A stretch of 47,357 nt of DNA from Candidatus Kaiserbacteria bacterium (GCA_028286865.1 JAQBQU010000015.1:1-47357), one strand, 5' to 3'. Counted from the first letter of the stretch, positions 33,769 through 45,214 are shown. The notes: generated by a model not told the origin, from the letters alone. Numbers and translations: made by a program.

Positions 33769-35052
33769 CTAGTAGCTGCGGAGTTGTTTGGCTCGTTCGT
33801 GGAAGCGAATGCGCTCGAGGGCCTTTGCCTCGATCTGACGGATGCGCTCGCGGGTCACGCCGAATTCTCGTCCCACTTCTTCGAGTGTGAAGCAGATTCC
33901 CTCGTCGGTGAGGCCGTTGCGCATTTCGAGGATCTTGCGCTCCTTCGGACTCAGCTCGTCGAGGATGCTAAGCATCTGTTCTGAAAGGATGCGGCGGGAT
34001 GCGTCCATATCTGGTGATGAAATGGTGTCGTCGGCGATGAACGAGCCGAGTGTTGAGCGCTCGTCATCGTCTTCACCCACCGGAGATTCAAGCGAGACGG
34101 TGTCCTGATTGATCTTCTGAATGGTGTAGATCTTCTCTACTTCGATACCCATTTCTGCGGCAATTTCTTCCGGCAGCGGATCACGGCCCAAGTGCTGCGA
34201 GAGTTCGCGCACTTTCTGCTTGTATTTGGCGATAGTTTCCACCATGTGCACCGGAATACGGATGGTGCGGGACTGGTCGGCCAAGGCACGAGTGATGGCC
34301 TGGCGGATCCACCAGGTGGCGTAGGTCGAGAACTTGTAGCCCTTGGTGTAGTCGAACTTATCCACGGCTTTAAACAAGCCCAGATTCCCTTCCTGAATGA
34401 GGTCCAAAAGGGTCAGATCAGGGCTACGATTGACGTATTTCTTGGCGATCGATACCACGAGGCGGAGGTTGGAGCGGGCCAAAATACCGCGGGCCTCGTC
34501 GTCGGCGAGGAGAATGCGCTTGGCGAGCTCCTTTTCCTGATTGCCGTTAAGCAGCGGATACTGACCGATCTCGCGCAGATACATTTGTACCGAGTCGTAG
34601 GTAGAATCCGAGCGGCGGTTCTGAAGCTTTTTCTTTTCGAGAATGAGGTCAGCAGAATTATCTTCGAGCATTCCCCCGCCTTCGAGCACGTCGATACCGG
34701 CGGAGCTAAAGCGCTCGTACATTTCTTCGAGTAGGTCCACATTGTCTTCGATCGTCGGAAATTCACGGATGATCTCGTCGTAGGTCACGTAGCCTCGTTC
34801 GCGGCCGAGTGTGATGAGTGCCTCTACCTTCACCTGCAATTTTCCTTTGATGAGGGTCGGCGTCGAAGCGAATTCTTTGTCCTTGCGGATCACGCGCTTG
34901 CCGGTTTTGACCGGTTCCATCGGAAGCTGCTTGCGCGCAGCGCGCGCAGTGGCGGAACTGCGGCTCGCAGTGCGTCGCACCGGCTTAGCCACGCGAGAAA
35001 TTTTCGCGGTCTTTTTTGCAACGACTTTCTTTTTCTTTGGTGTTTTTGACAT
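33769..35052 (-). CDS. rpoD: RNA polymerase primary sigma factor
   Basis: [55 protein letters not shown]; start MSKTPKKKK at 35052. Confidence 0.95.
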   Translation of the reverse strand: MSKTPKKKKVVAKKTAKISRVAKPVRRTASRSSATARAARKQLPMEPVKTGKRVIRKDKEFASTPTLIKGKLQVKVEALITLGRERGYVTYDEIIREFPTIEDNVDLLEEMYERFSSAGIDVLEGGGMLEDNSADLILEKKKLQNRRSDSTYDSVQMYLREIGQYPLLNGNQEKELAKRILLADDEARGILARSNLRLVVSIAKKYVNRSPDLTLLDLIQEGNLGLFKAVDKFDYTKGYKFSTYATWWIRQAITRALADQSRTIRIPVHMVETIAKYKQKVRELSQHLGRDPLPEEIAAEMGIEVEKIYTIQKINQDTVSLESPVGEDDDERSTLGSFIADDTISSPDMDASRRILSEQMLSILDELSPKERKILEMRNGLTDEGICFTLEEVGREFGVTRERIRQIEAKALERIRFHERAKQLRSY

Positions 35053-35176
35053 GAAGATTTTGGTGTATGAAAAAATATACGGCAAAACAGCCCCGCCGTT
35101 GCGGAAGCTGCTCACATTGTTCTATAGTACGCACTTGGGGACCCTTTTATTTCATCGGTGCGTATGTCGAGGCATC

Positions 35177-36889
35177 TTACACCTGTTTGTGCTGCTGCGC
35201 AATCTGGGCTGTTAATAACTTCGTCTCCTCCATAAGGCGAGCCATTTCGGCCTCATTCCCTTCGGCTTCGGCGTCTTTGAGTGCGACGGTCGCCCGGTAG
35301 AGCTTCAGTGCCAGATCCTCCTTGCGCATGACGCTCAGGAGCTGTTCGGCCTCAGTCTCCATATTGCTGCCTCCCCCGTGAAGCAGCTCCGCACCGAAGC
35401 GCATTGATTCGCGGTCGTTATCCGGCAGTGCCTCGAGCGCCGCAAATGTATCCGTGCCCAGTATGCGCTCGAGTTCGGTCGCATATATATCCACCTTGAT
35501 GCCGGGTCGTGGAAGCGATTTCTGCCAGATCAAGAATGCATACGCCTGTCGCGCACGATCGGCCTTCGGAGAATTCGTTGGACTCGGTGCCTTCACCGCA
35601 CTCGGCGGTGTTTGTTTGAGTACCGGCACATGCGGGACCTTGTTATACGCATCGGTCACCGCTTCGACCGACACACCGAGCCGCTTGGCGATGAGCTGGA
35701 GATATTGCTCACGCTCGATCGGGCTCTGTACGTCGCTGATGAACGGGAGCACGACCGCCTCTACATTGCGACGGAACCGATCAGGCTGCTTCGCGTGTTC
35801 CTCAAGCACATCAAGTAAGAACGTGATGATGTCTTTGGAGTCGCGGATAGCGGCACGCCACTCTTCCGGGTCTTTGAGGATCAGGTCTGCCGGATCGAGG
35901 CCTGAGGGAAGCTTGGCGACCTTCACATTGAGGCCCCCTTGAAGTGCCGCGCGCGCGGCTTTGCCGGCTGCTTTGATCCCCGCCTCATCGGCATCGAGCG
36001 CGAGCACGAGATTATCGGTCACCCGCTTGATAAGGCTTGCATGCTCCTGGGTAAAGGCGGTGCCCGATACCGCCAAGGTATTGGCCCAGCCCGCCTGGTG
36101 GCTCGCCAGAAGGTCCATTTGGCCCTCCACGAGGATGGCGAAATTGTGCTTTCGTATGGCCATTTTTGCCTTATCAAAGCCGTAGAGGATGCGGGATTTA
36201 TGAAAAAGCGGTGTCTCAGGACTATTGAGATATTTAGGCGCCTCAGGGGAAGCGTCGGCGCCGAAAATACGGCCCGAGAATCCAATGATGCGTCCGGCGC
36301 TGTCGCCTATCGGGAACATGATGCGGTTGCGGAACTTATCGTTCATCCCGCGCTCGGTCTTCTTGCCCATGCCGGCGAGTTCTATCTCCTTTTCTGAATA
36401 ACCCTTCGTTTTGAGATAGTCACACAATTCACTCCACGAATTCCCCGCCCAGCCCAGGCGGAAGAGCTGGATAGTGTCTTCTTTCATACCGCGCTCGGTC
36501 AAATACTTCCGCGCCGCATCATTCATCTTTCCTGCATAGAAAATGGTCGCGACTTCAAGCAGCTCGAAGAGCCGGTCACGCTCATCGCGCTTCTCCGGCT
36601 TTTCGAACACGAGCGGCACGCCCGCTTTTTCTGCAAGCACTTTGAGCGCACCTTTGAAGTCGAGCCCGTCGATCTCTTGTACGAATGTAAAAATATCGCC
36701 ACCGACACCGCAACCGAAGCAGTGATACGTGCCGCGTTCGGGAGATACGTGGAACGAAGGAGTGCGCTCGGCATGGAACGGACAGCGGGCGCGTAAGGAT
36801 GTTCCCGCGCGTTCGAGCTTTACGTACTGCCCCACCACGTCCACGATGGAAAGCTTATCTTTGATCTGTTGTACTGTATCCCCAGCCAT
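35177..36889 (-). CDS. dnaG: DNA primase
   Basis: CPFHAERTPSFHVSPERGTYHCFGCGVGGD zinc finger; LVEGQMDLLASHQAG; start MAGDTVQQ at 36889. Confidence 0.95.
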   Translation of the reverse strand: MAGDTVQQIKDKLSIVDVVGQYVKLERAGTSLRARCPFHAERTPSFHVSPERGTYHCFGCGVGGDIFTFVQEIDGLDFKGALKVLAEKAGVPLVFEKPEKRDERDRLFELLEVATIFYAGKMNDAARKYLTERGMKEDTIQLFRLGWAGNSWSELCDYLKTKGYSEKEIELAGMGKKTERGMNDKFRNRIMFPIGDSAGRIIGFSGRIFGADASPEAPKYLNSPETPLFHKSRILYGFDKAKMAIRKHNFAILVEGQMDLLASHQAGWANTLAVSGTAFTQEHASLIKRVTDNLVLALDADEAGIKAAGKAARAALQGGLNVKVAKLPSGLDPADLILKDPEEWRAAIRDSKDIITFLLDVLEEHAKQPDRFRRNVEAVVLPFISDVQSPIEREQYLQLIAKRLGVSVEAVTDAYNKVPHVPVLKQTPPSAVKAPSPTNSPKADRARQAYAFLIWQKSLPRPGIKVDIYATELERILGTDTFAALEALPDNDRESMRFGAELLHGGGSNMETEAEQLLSVMRKEDLALKLYRATVALKDAEAEGNEAEMARLMEETKLLTAQIAQQHKQV

Positions 36890-36928
36890 GTCGTCATTAT
36901 GCCCTTGGCAGTAGTAGAATGCGAGTAT

Positions 36929-37213
36929 ATGGAAAAGATGCCCCAAAAAGAGAGCGGCGCAGACAGAAATCGTCGGCTTGGGCAGATGGGTGCCAATGCG
37001 GATACGCAACTCAACGAGATATACGCGAAGAAGTATGAAGAGGCTGCGGCGTTGGCCCGAGATCGTATGCTTCAACTTGAGGGAAAATTAAACGAAGTGA
37101 CTGATGAAGAATCTAGACAAAGTATTTTGAGACAAATCGAAGAGGAAAGAAGTCATATTGAAGAAATGAACAGTGAGGCCGGACACCGCCGGACAGACAA
37201 CAAAGAAAGTTAG
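36929..37213 (+). CDS. Small coiled-coil-like hypothetical protein
   Basis: MEKMPQKESGADRNRRLGQMGANADTQLNEIYAKKYEEAAALARDRM...; divergent from dnaG. Confidence 0.5.
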   Translation: MEKMPQKESGADRNRRLGQMGANADTQLNEIYAKKYEEAAALARDRMLQLEGKLNEVTDEESRQSILRQIEEERSHIEEMNSEAGHRRTDNKES

Positions 37214-37285
37214 TCAGCCAAAAACTCGGAATCGCGATTCAGCTAGTGCCCTTGGGGTACTCCTTTTCACATATAAAAAGCAAAA

Positions 37286-37306
37286 CCCGGGCGAACGCCG
37301 CCCGGG
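37286..37306. terminator. Terminator hairpin
   Basis: CCCGGGC GAACGCC GCCCGGG. Confidence 0.6.
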
Positions 37307-37330
37307 CCTTGTAACTTCGCGCGTCAATCT

Positions 37331-37618
37331 TCAGGCTGGCACGGCTTTTATGCCAAGAGAGTCGTCGAATAAGACGTTCATAGCTGTGCCGGCGCCGCGG
37401 ATCTCCTGCATGAGATGCTTCAGCGGAAAGCCGCTATCTCGAGCCGCCCAGATCAGCCGATCGACGATCAGGGTCGGTGGCGAGGAAAGTATGGCCCGTC
37501 GCTCCCTGGCACTGACGGCACTCACCAGTTCGCGGACGACCGTACTTCCGTCAGGGATCGGTCGACGCTTCAATTGCGCCCATAGCCTCGTATGCATGTC
37601 GAACATCAAATCCTCCAC
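37331..37618 (-). CDS. Small hypothetical protein (95 aa)
   Basis: Bounded by terminator hairpins on both sides; GGAGG upstream. Confidence 0.5.
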   Translation of the reverse strand: MEDLMFDMHTRLWAQLKRRPIPDGSTVVRELVSAVSARERRAILSSPPTLIVDRLIWAARDSGFPLKHLMQEIRGAGTAMNVLFDDSLGIKAVPA

Positions 37619-37665
37619 TGCCTCATTGCTTCCACAGTCATATCACGTCATGCACAAAAGCGAAA

Positions 37666-37685
37666 CCCGGCTGTGAAGCCGGGTC
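37666..37685. terminator. Terminator hairpin
   Basis: ACCCGGCT GTGA AGCCGGGT. Confidence 0.6.
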
Positions 37686-37710
37686 TATACGCACGTGAAC
37701 AAAGAGCTGA

Positions 37711-38130
37711 TCAGCCGCCGAGGGCCCTACGGATCTCGAGGGTCAGGTGATCGCACTGGATCTCGGCGAGGTCTTGCTTACCGACGTAGTCCGTCATATA
37801 GACCGCGATCTTGCCGGTGTCGTCCTCGATCCTGGGTACCCAGATCGCCAGCTTGGCGCCGCACGGCAGATTGAAGAAGTAGAGCGCTTGGCCCACAGTC
37901 TTGTCATCCGTCTCGGGATGACTCTGGAAGTCGTGGTAGAACGACGCCGTCCGGATCGCCGAATGCAGCGCGTGCAGATTGCGGCGCTCGTCGTGCTTCT
38001 TCTGGATGTGATCGACGTTCTTTACCGTGATCGGCGTCCCCCAATTTGTCAGGCGTTTGCCGGACTTGGCGGTGAAAACGCTGCGTTTGGGCACCGGTGC
38101 CGCGGAGTCCGTGAGAGCTACGTTCATCAT
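37711..38130 (-). CDS. Hypothetical protein, 139 aa
   Basis: ORF with upstream minus-strand TTGACA-N17-TATCCT. Confidence 0.55.
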   Translation of the reverse strand: MMNVALTDSAAPVPKRSVFTAKSGKRLTNWGTPITVKNVDHIQKKHDERRNLHALHSAIRTASFYHDFQSHPETDDKTVGQALYFFNLPCGAKLAIWVPRIEDDTGKIAVYMTDYVGKQDLAEIQCDHLTLEIRRALGG

Positions 38131-38207
38131 GTGCTACTGCCTCGTCTTGAAATGACCTTGATTGGCCACTAAAAGCAGAGGATATGCCTCATTCTTCTGC
38201 CTGTCAA

Positions 38208-38243
38208 AGCAAAAAGCCGCCCAACGGGGCGGCTTTTTGCGAG
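38208..38243. terminator. Terminator after rpoC
   Basis: CAAAAAGCCGCCC AACG GGGCGGCTTTTTG. Confidence 0.9.
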
Positions 38244-38259
38244 AATAAGCGAGTGCTTA

Positions 38260-41200
38260 TTATTCTGTTGCCTGCTGCATCTCCCCCGCTTCTGCGGCAA
38301 AGTCTGCTTCCATCTTTGCGATCATCGCGTGCTTCTTGGAGCCCTTGAAACCGGTACCCGATGGGATCAGGCGGCCGATGATGACGTTCTCCTTGAGACC
38401 GATGAGGCGGTCGATAGAACCCGATACTGCTGCTTCGGCGAGCTTGCGCGGTGTGTTCTGGAACGAGATCGCCGAGAGGAACGATGCGCGTGTGAGCGAG
38501 ACTTCGGTGATCCCGAGCAAAAGCTGTTTGGCCTTTGCCGGTTCCTGACCGGAATCCTTCATCGCGCGGGTAAGGCGCTCGAACTCGAAGTCCGAGATGA
38601 TCTCGCCGGCAGAGACACCGGTGTCACCGGAATTGGTGACCGAGACACGTGAGAACATCTGCTTCACGATGATCTCGAGGTGCTTGCGGGATGTGGACAC
38701 ACCCTGGAGCTCGTAGATGCGTGTGATCTCGTTGATGATGTATTCCTGAGCGCGCTCTTTGCCGCCGAGGAGGAACATCTCGTCGAGGTCCGCAGATCCG
38801 TCGGTGAGGTAATCACCCTTCTCCACTGCCTGGCCGACCTTCACGATGATGGTGCGGTTCGGGTGGATACGGAATTCGGATTCTTTCTTAGCAGCCTTGG
38901 CGGTCTTCGCGGTCGTCGCTTCGGTCGGAAGGATCATGATGACCGTTTCCTGACCATCCTTGATGATGTCAGAGACCGTACCCGATACACGAGCGAGTGT
39001 TGCAGGAAGTTTCGGCATGCGGCATTCGAACACTTCTTCGACACGTGGCAGACCCATCGTAATGTCGCCGCCTGATTGCGCGACGCCTCCGGTGTGGAAT
39101 GTACGCATGGTCAGCTGTGTACCCGGTTCACCGATAGCTTGAGCGGCGATGACGCCGACTGCCTCTCCCACATCAATGAGTTCGCCGTTGGTGAGGTCGA
39201 CGCCGTAGCACTTCTGACAGACACCGCGAGCGACCTTACAATTCATAGGGCTACGGACGATAACCGCATCCACGCTCATGTCCTCTTCGACTGCTTTCGC
39301 ATCGTCGCGGTTGAGCATGTGATTGCGCTTGAATGCGCCGGCATCAGCTGCGAGTACGCGGCCGTTGAGACGATCCGAGAATGATCCGCCGATGTTCTCT
39401 TTGCCCGGGCGCTTGATCTCGACACCTTCCTTGGTTCCGCAGTCTGCTTCGAGCACGACCACATCGTGGGCGACATCGAAGAGGCGGCGTGTAAGGTAAC
39501 CGGCGCGCGCGGTGTTGAGCGCGGTGTCGGCAAGACCCTTACGAGCTCCGTGAGTCGAGATGAAGTATTCGATCGGAGTAAGTCCTTCCTTGAGTGAAGC
39601 GGTGATCGGGAATTCGATGATCTCTCCGCGCGGGTTGGTGATGAGTCCCTTCATGCCCACCATCTGATGAAGCTGAACGACGGAACCGCGCGCACCTGAT
39701 GTGATCATGTCGTGCACCGGTCCCATCTTGTCGAGAGCTTCGACGACATGCTTACGCAAGTCACCGGATACCTTCGCCCAGATGTCGATGGTAGCGCGGC
39801 GGCGTTCGTCTTCAGTGAGAAGTCCGTTATCGAAGTTCTCCTGTTCCTTTGCCGCAGCTTCATGTCCGGCCTTGAGCATTTCCTGCTTCACTTCCGGGAC
39901 AATGACGTCGGAGATTGACCACGTGATGCCGGCGTAGGTCGCATAACGGAAGCCGAACTTCTTTATCGCATCGAGGATCTTCGGGATGCCTTCGAGTTTG
40001 TAGTGGGTCACGAGATTGTGTACGAGTGCGCCCATGCGCTTGTTCGTGATCTCTTCGTTCATGTATGGGAAGTCGGTCGGAAGGACTGAGTTGAAGAGCA
40101 AGCGTCCGACGGTCGTTTCGAAGATCTTGCCTTCAAACTGTTCGTACTTCTTGCTGTCGCCCGGAAGGACCAAGATCTTCGCGCGAAGATCGATCGCACC
40201 GAAATCGAATGCGGTGATCGCAGCGTTGGTCGTCGGGAATGTCTTCTTCTCTCCCTTGAGACCATCGACTGACTTGGTCATCCAGTAGCAGCCGAGCACG
40301 ATGTCGAGCAGCTTCGAAGCCACGACGACGTCGCCTGAGCCCGGCTTGAGGATGTTCTTATTGGCGGACATCATCATCTTCGCTTCCATCTGAGCCGCTT
40401 CTGAGAGCGGGACGTGGACGGCCATTGCGTCTCCGTCGAAGTCTGCGTTGTATGCAGGACAGACGAGCGGGTGCACCTGGATCGCGTTGCCTTCGATGAG
40501 TACCGGGCGGAATGCCTGGATCGACTGGCGGTGAAGTGTCGGAGCGCGGTTGAGAAGCACGTGCTTGTCTTTGATCGCCTCTTCGAGGATCGGCCAGACT
40601 TCCGGTGCCTCATCTTCGATGAGTCGTCCTGCGCCGCGGATGTTGTATGCGAGTTCGCGGGCCAAGAGTCCCTGGATCACGAATGGGCGGAAGAGTTCGA
40701 GCACCATGTGCTTCGGAAGTCCGCATTCGTCGAGTGCGAGGTCAGGACCGACGACGATGACGGAGCGTCCTGAGTAGTCGACGCGCTTACCGAGCAAGTT
40801 CTGGCGCAAGTAACCGTGCTTACCCTTGAGGTAATCAGCGAGGGATTTGAGCGCGCGGCGGCGGCCTCCGAGGATGCCGAGTACGCCTGCACCACGACGC
40901 ATTGAGTTGTCGAGCAGAGCGTCAACAGCTTCCTGCAAGATGCGCTTTTCGTTGCGGAGAATGACCTCCGGCGCGTGGATCGCAAGCAATCGCTTGAGGC
41001 GGTTGTTACGGTTGATGACACGGCGGTAGAGGTCGTTGAGGTCAGAGGATGCGTGGCGGCCTCCTTCAAGGGCGACCATCGGACGCAATGCCGGTGGAAC
41101 GACCGGAAGACGGGTGAGGAACATCCATTCCGGACGGACGTCAGCGCGCTTGAGTGCCTCTGCGAGGCCGAGGCGCTTGCGGAGCTTATCCTTATCAGCT

Positions 41201-41943
41201 GCACCGGACTTTTCGTAATCCTCGCGGACCTTCTTGATGAACGTATCGAGATTGATCGATTTGAGGATCGTGTGGAGTGCTTCGGCACCGATAGCAGCGC
41301 GGAACATTGCTCCGTACTTCACGGCAAAGAGGTGGTATGCGGCTTCGTCGAGGACGACGCCTTCTTTGATCGATTCGATCTCTTTCTTCGCCTTAGTCGC
41401 CTTCTCCTTGAGCTCGGTCTTCACTTCAGCTGAAGCGGCAGACTTCGTCTTCTGGGCGAATTCGAGTTCGAGATCTTTGAGAAGTCGTGCGCGCTCCTGT
41501 TCGTTGACCGAAGTCACGATGTAGCCGGCGAAGTACACCACCTTTTCTACTTCTGCAGCAGAGAGGCCGAGCATCAAAGCGATGCGTGACGGGATGCCGC
41601 GGAGGAACCAGATGTGTGCGACCGGTGTTGCGAGGTCGATGTGACCCATGCGCTCACGGCGCACGATGGCACGGGTGATCTCCACTCCGCACTTTTCACA
41701 GACGATGCCTCGGAAGCGGATACCTCGGTATTTGCCGCAGTAACACTCGTAATCCTTCTCGGGACCGAATACGCGCTCGTCGAAGAGACCGTTCTTCTCA
41801 GGACGCTGGGTGCGGTAGTTGATGGTCTCCGGCTTTGTGATCTCACCGTATGACCATTCCGTCATCCTGTCAGGCGAGGCGAGTCGCATTGCGACCGCTT
41901 CGAACTCTGCTGGGATCATGTCTTTCTTTTTCTGTTGTGGCAT
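38260..41943 (-). CDS. rpoC: DNA-directed RNA polymerase subunit beta'
   Basis: NADFDGDAMAVHVPLS; zinc site CYCGKYRG..CEKCGVEIT. Confidence 0.97.
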   Translation of the reverse strand: MPQQKKKDMIPAEFEAVAMRLASPDRMTEWSYGEITKPETINYRTQRPEKNGLFDERVFGPEKDYECYCGKYRGIRFRGIVCEKCGVEITRAIVRRERMGHIDLATPVAHIWFLRGIPSRIALMLGLSAAEVEKVVYFAGYIVTSVNEQERARLLKDLELEFAQKTKSAASAEVKTELKEKATKAKKEIESIKEGVVLDEAAYHLFAVKYGAMFRAAIGAEALHTILKSINLDTFIKKVREDYEKSGAADKDKLRKRLGLAEALKRADVRPEWMFLTRLPVVPPALRPMVALEGGRHASSDLNDLYRRVINRNNRLKRLLAIHAPEVILRNEKRILQEAVDALLDNSMRRGAGVLGILGGRRRALKSLADYLKGKHGYLRQNLLGKRVDYSGRSVIVVGPDLALDECGLPKHMVLELFRPFVIQGLLARELAYNIRGAGRLIEDEAPEVWPILEEAIKDKHVLLNRAPTLHRQSIQAFRPVLIEGNAIQVHPLVCPAYNADFDGDAMAVHVPLSEAAQMEAKMMMSANKNILKPGSGDVVVASKLLDIVLGCYWMTKSVDGLKGEKKTFPTTNAAITAFDFGAIDLRAKILVLPGDSKKYEQFEGKIFETTVGRLLFNSVLPTDFPYMNEEITNKRMGALVHNLVTHYKLEGIPKILDAIKKFGFRYATYAGITWSISDVIVPEVKQEMLKAGHEAAAKEQENFDNGLLTEDERRRATIDIWAKVSGDLRKHVVEALDKMGPVHDMITSGARGSVVQLHQMVGMKGLITNPRGEIIEFPITASLKEGLTPIEYFISTHGARKGLADTALNTARAGYLTRRLFDVAHDVVVLEADCGTKEGVEIKRPGKENIGGSFSDRLNGRVLAADAGAFKRNHMLNRDDAKAVEEDMSVDAVIVRSPMNCKVARGVCQKCYGVDLTNGELIDVGEAVGVIAAQAIGEPGTQLTMRTFHTGGVAQSGGDITMGLPRVEEVFECRMPKLPATLARVSGTVSDIIKDGQETVIMILPTEATTAKTAKAAKKESEFRIHPNRTIIVKVGQAVEKGDYLTDGSADLDEMFLLGGKERAQEYIINEITRIYELQGVSTSRKHLEIIVKQMFSRVSVTNSGDTGVSAGEIISDFEFERLTRAMKDSGQEPAKAKQLLLGITEVSLTRASFLSAISFQNTPRKLAEAAVSGSIDRLIGLKENVIIGRLIPSGTGFKGSKKHAMIAKMEADFAAEAGEMQQATE

Positions 41944-41960
41944 AGAAATATGATGAGTTA

Positions 41961-44900
41961 TTAAAGTTCCGGAGATGTCTCGAGGAATTCGATGTCAATT
42001 CCAAGTCCGCGCAAATGTCTGACCAAAACATTGAACGTTGCTGGTGTGTTCGTCTCCTGGATGCGCTTGCCTGACACGATCGCGTCGAATGCAGCGGAGC
42101 GGCCCAAGATGTCGTCGGATTTGATGGTGAGAATTTCACGGAGCGAGTATGCGGCGCCGTAGCCCAAGAATGCCCATACTTCCATTTCTCCGACACGCTG
42201 ACCGCCGTTCTGCGCTTTGCCTCCGAGCGGCTGCTGTGTGGTGAGCGAGTACGGACCGATAGAGCGCATGTGGATCTTGTCTTCCACCATGTGGTGCAGC
42301 TTGAGCATGTACATGACTCCGACTGATACCGGCTGAGCAAATGGCTCACCGGTGCGGCCGTCGAAGAGCGTGCGCTTACCGGATGGATCAACGCCTGCTT
42401 TCTCAAGCTCTGAGCGTATCTCCTTTTCGGTCGCACCCGCAAATGACGGGACGATCGCCTGGTAGCCGAGCATGTCTGCCGCGAGGCCAAGGTGAAGCTC
42501 AAGGATCTGACCGAGGTTCATACGTGATGGCACGCCCAAAGGTGTGAGGATGATGTCTACCGGATTGCCGTCCTTATCGAATGGCATGTCTTCTTCGGGC
42601 AAGATGCGTGAGATCACGCCCTTGTTGCCGTGACGACCGGCAAGCTTGTCGCCCACTGAGATCGTGCGGAGCTGTGCGACTTCGATGTGCACGCGCTTGA
42701 TCACACCGGATTCGAGCTGATCGCCGAGTTCGCGCGAGAATACTTTGACGCCGATGATGCGTCCGCGCTTGCCGCCTTCCATGCGAAGTGAGGTGTCTTT
42801 CACGTCCTTCGCCTTTTCGCCGAAGATCGCGTGCAAGAGGCGCTCTTCTGGAGTGAGCTGTGTCTCTCCCTTCGGAGTTACTTTGCCGACGAGGATGTCG
42901 CCCGAGCGCACTTCTGCGCCGATGCGGACAACGCCGTCTTCATCGAGGTTGCGGAGTTTGAATTCTGAAACGTTCGGAATGTCGTGGGTCGTGACCTCGG
43001 CACCGAGCTTGGTGTCGCGGACGACGCAGACGAACTCTTCCATGTGGATCGAAGTGAATCGGGCCTCCTTCGCGAGCTTTTCAGAGATAACGATGGCGTC
43101 TTCGAAGTTGGCTCCGAACCATGGCAAGAACGCGACACGGACGTTCTGACCGATCGCGAGCTGACCGCCGACGGATGTCGAGGTATCAGCAAGCACGGTT
43201 CCTTTCTTCACATCGTCGCCGACCGAAACGATCGGGCGCTGGTGGAAGGTGGTGAATCCGTTGGTACGCATGAAGTTGACGAGCGGATATTCTTTGGTCT
43301 TTCCTGCCTCGTTCTTGACCTTGATCATCTGTGCGTCCGAGTGCGTTACCTCGCCTGCTTCTGCGGCGATGATGAGACGTCCGGAGTCACGTGCCGCTGC
43401 CGATTCGACGCCGGTGGCGACGAATGGAGCATCAGGTACCACGAGCGGCACTGCCTGCTTTTGCATGTTCGAACCCATCAGTGCGCGGTTTGCGTCGTCG
43501 TTTTCGACGAATGGGATCATGGCCGTTGCCACTGAGAACGGCTGGTTGGTCGCGACTTCCATGAAGTCGATGTCTTCGCGGCCAACGAGCGTCGGCTTGC
43601 CCTCTTTGCGGACGCCGACGAATGTGTCGGTGATGCGTCCGTTGTCATCGCGGGTCGTCGCAGCGTGCGCGATCGCATACTGTTCTTCTTCGATCGCGTT
43701 GAGGTAGACGATCTCTTTCGTGATGACTCCCTTTTCTACCTTAGCGTACGGAGTTTCGATGATGCCGAATTCGTTCGGTCGGGCATACAGTGACATGTGG
43801 AGCACGAGGCCGATGTTCTTACCTTCCGGTGTGTGGATCGGACAGACGCGGCCGTAGTGAGATGAGTGCACGTCGCGCACTTCGAGGCCCGCGCGCTCGG
43901 ATGTAAGTCCGCCGCGACCGAGAGTGGAAAGTGTGCGAAGGTGTTCGATCTCGTCGAGGGTGTTGTACTGCTGCATGAGCTGAGAAAGCTGGTCGGTCGT
44001 GAAGAATTCACGGATCGCAGCCTGGAACGGGCGCGGATTCACGAACGAGACCGGGGTCGTCGTCTCGGGATCAACCATCGCCATACGGTCCTGGATGTTG
44101 CGCTTCATACGAGAAAGGCCCACGCGCATGCGCTGCTCGAGGAGCTCGCCTGCGAAACGGACGCGGCGGAAGCCCAAGTGGTCGATATCGTCTGCGGCAG
44201 CCTCAGGATTCACATTCGATTCCGCGATGTGCGTGATGATACGGATGACGTCTTCGAGCGTGAGGGTGACATTGGTGAGATCGGTCTCCTTCGTCGGAAG
44301 GCCGAATCGGCGATTGAAGTGGAAGCGACCGACACGTGAGAAGTCGTAGCGATCCGGAGAAAGGATCGAATCCACGTGATCGCGGGCGGTGTCCCCCGTC
44401 GCAATGTCGCCGTCGCGCAAGCGGCGGTAGATCTCTACATATGCTTCCTCAGGAGTGTGCGCGTGGTCCATGCCGATCGATGCCGCAACTGCTGCGCGAG
44501 CAGGTTCCGACTTGGCAAAGCGCTTGAGGATCTCTTCGTCGGTGTGGAGGCCGAGCACGCGCAAAAGCGACGTGATCGGGAAACGGCGCTTGCGGTCGAT
44601 CTTCACATACATCGCACCGTCCGCGTCGGATTCGATCTCGATCCAGACACCGCGTGCAGGAATGATCTTCGCAGCGAAGTAGTTCTTGCCCTTATAAGGA
44701 ATAGATTCAAAGAAAACACCGTATGAGCGTGCGAGCTGAGGCACTACGATGCGCTCGACGCCGTTGATGATGAAGGTGCCGTGTGCGGTCATCCAGGGGA
44801 AGTCCGCGAGGAAGATCTCCTGCTCTTTTTCATCGCCGGTCGTTTTGTTCTTGAGCTTGACCACCATCGAGAGCGGGGTCTCGTAGGTCTTCATCATGCG

Positions 44901-45140
44901 CTTTGCATACTGCTCGTCCCAGCGGAGTTCGCCAAACGTGAATTTGACGAGCTTGAGCTCGAACTTCTTCTTAGAGTGGTCGGTGATCGGAGAGAATTCC
45001 TTGAACACGCGTTCAGCACCGCCTTCTACGAAGTCGGTGAATGACTTGATCTGAGATTCCACCAGCGATGGAAGCTTGACCAACGGTTCTCGGAACTTTC
45101 CAAAATACTTCTGCGGGCGAACCTTGGGAGTTTTTGCCAT
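41961..45140 (-). CDS. rpoB: DNA-directed RNA polymerase subunit beta
   Basis: GDKLAGRHGNKGVISRILPEEDMPF; VCPIHTPEGKNIGLV. Confidence 0.97.
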   Translation of the reverse strand: MAKTPKVRPQKYFGKFREPLVKLPSLVESQIKSFTDFVEGGAERVFKEFSPITDHSKKKFELKLVKFTFGELRWDEQYAKRMMKTYETPLSMVVKLKNKTTGDEKEQEIFLADFPWMTAHGTFIINGVERIVVPQLARSYGVFFESIPYKGKNYFAAKIIPARGVWIEIESDADGAMYVKIDRKRRFPITSLLRVLGLHTDEEILKRFAKSEPARAAVAASIGMDHAHTPEEAYVEIYRRLRDGDIATGDTARDHVDSILSPDRYDFSRVGRFHFNRRFGLPTKETDLTNVTLTLEDVIRIITHIAESNVNPEAAADDIDHLGFRRVRFAGELLEQRMRVGLSRMKRNIQDRMAMVDPETTTPVSFVNPRPFQAAIREFFTTDQLSQLMQQYNTLDEIEHLRTLSTLGRGGLTSERAGLEVRDVHSSHYGRVCPIHTPEGKNIGLVLHMSLYARPNEFGIIETPYAKVEKGVITKEIVYLNAIEEEQYAIAHAATTRDDNGRITDTFVGVRKEGKPTLVGREDIDFMEVATNQPFSVATAMIPFVENDDANRALMGSNMQKQAVPLVVPDAPFVATGVESAAARDSGRLIIAAEAGEVTHSDAQMIKVKNEAGKTKEYPLVNFMRTNGFTTFHQRPIVSVGDDVKKGTVLADTSTSVGGQLAIGQNVRVAFLPWFGANFEDAIVISEKLAKEARFTSIHMEEFVCVVRDTKLGAEVTTHDIPNVSEFKLRNLDEDGVVRIGAEVRSGDILVGKVTPKGETQLTPEERLLHAIFGEKAKDVKDTSLRMEGGKRGRIIGVKVFSRELGDQLESGVIKRVHIEVAQLRTISVGDKLAGRHGNKGVISRILPEEDMPFDKDGNPVDIILTPLGVPSRMNLGQILELHLGLAADMLGYQAIVPSFAGATEKEIRSELEKAGVDPSGKRTLFDGRTGEPFAQPVSVGVMYMLKLHHMVEDKIHMRSIGPYSLTTQQPLGGKAQNGGQRVGEMEVWAFLGYGAAYSLREILTIKSDDILGRSAAFDAIVSGKRIQETNTPATFNVLVRHLRGLGIDIEFLETSPEL

Positions 45141-45162
45141 GTACTTTGCATGTAGCGTTTTA

Positions 45163-45178
45163 CCGTCTGCGCAGACGG
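45163..45178. repeat. 16-bp perfect palindrome in the rpoB leader
   Basis: CCGTCTGCGCAGACGG. Confidence 0.8.
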
Positions 45179-45214
45179 AGAGAACGTTATATGTGAGTTA
45201 CGGTTATTAAAATT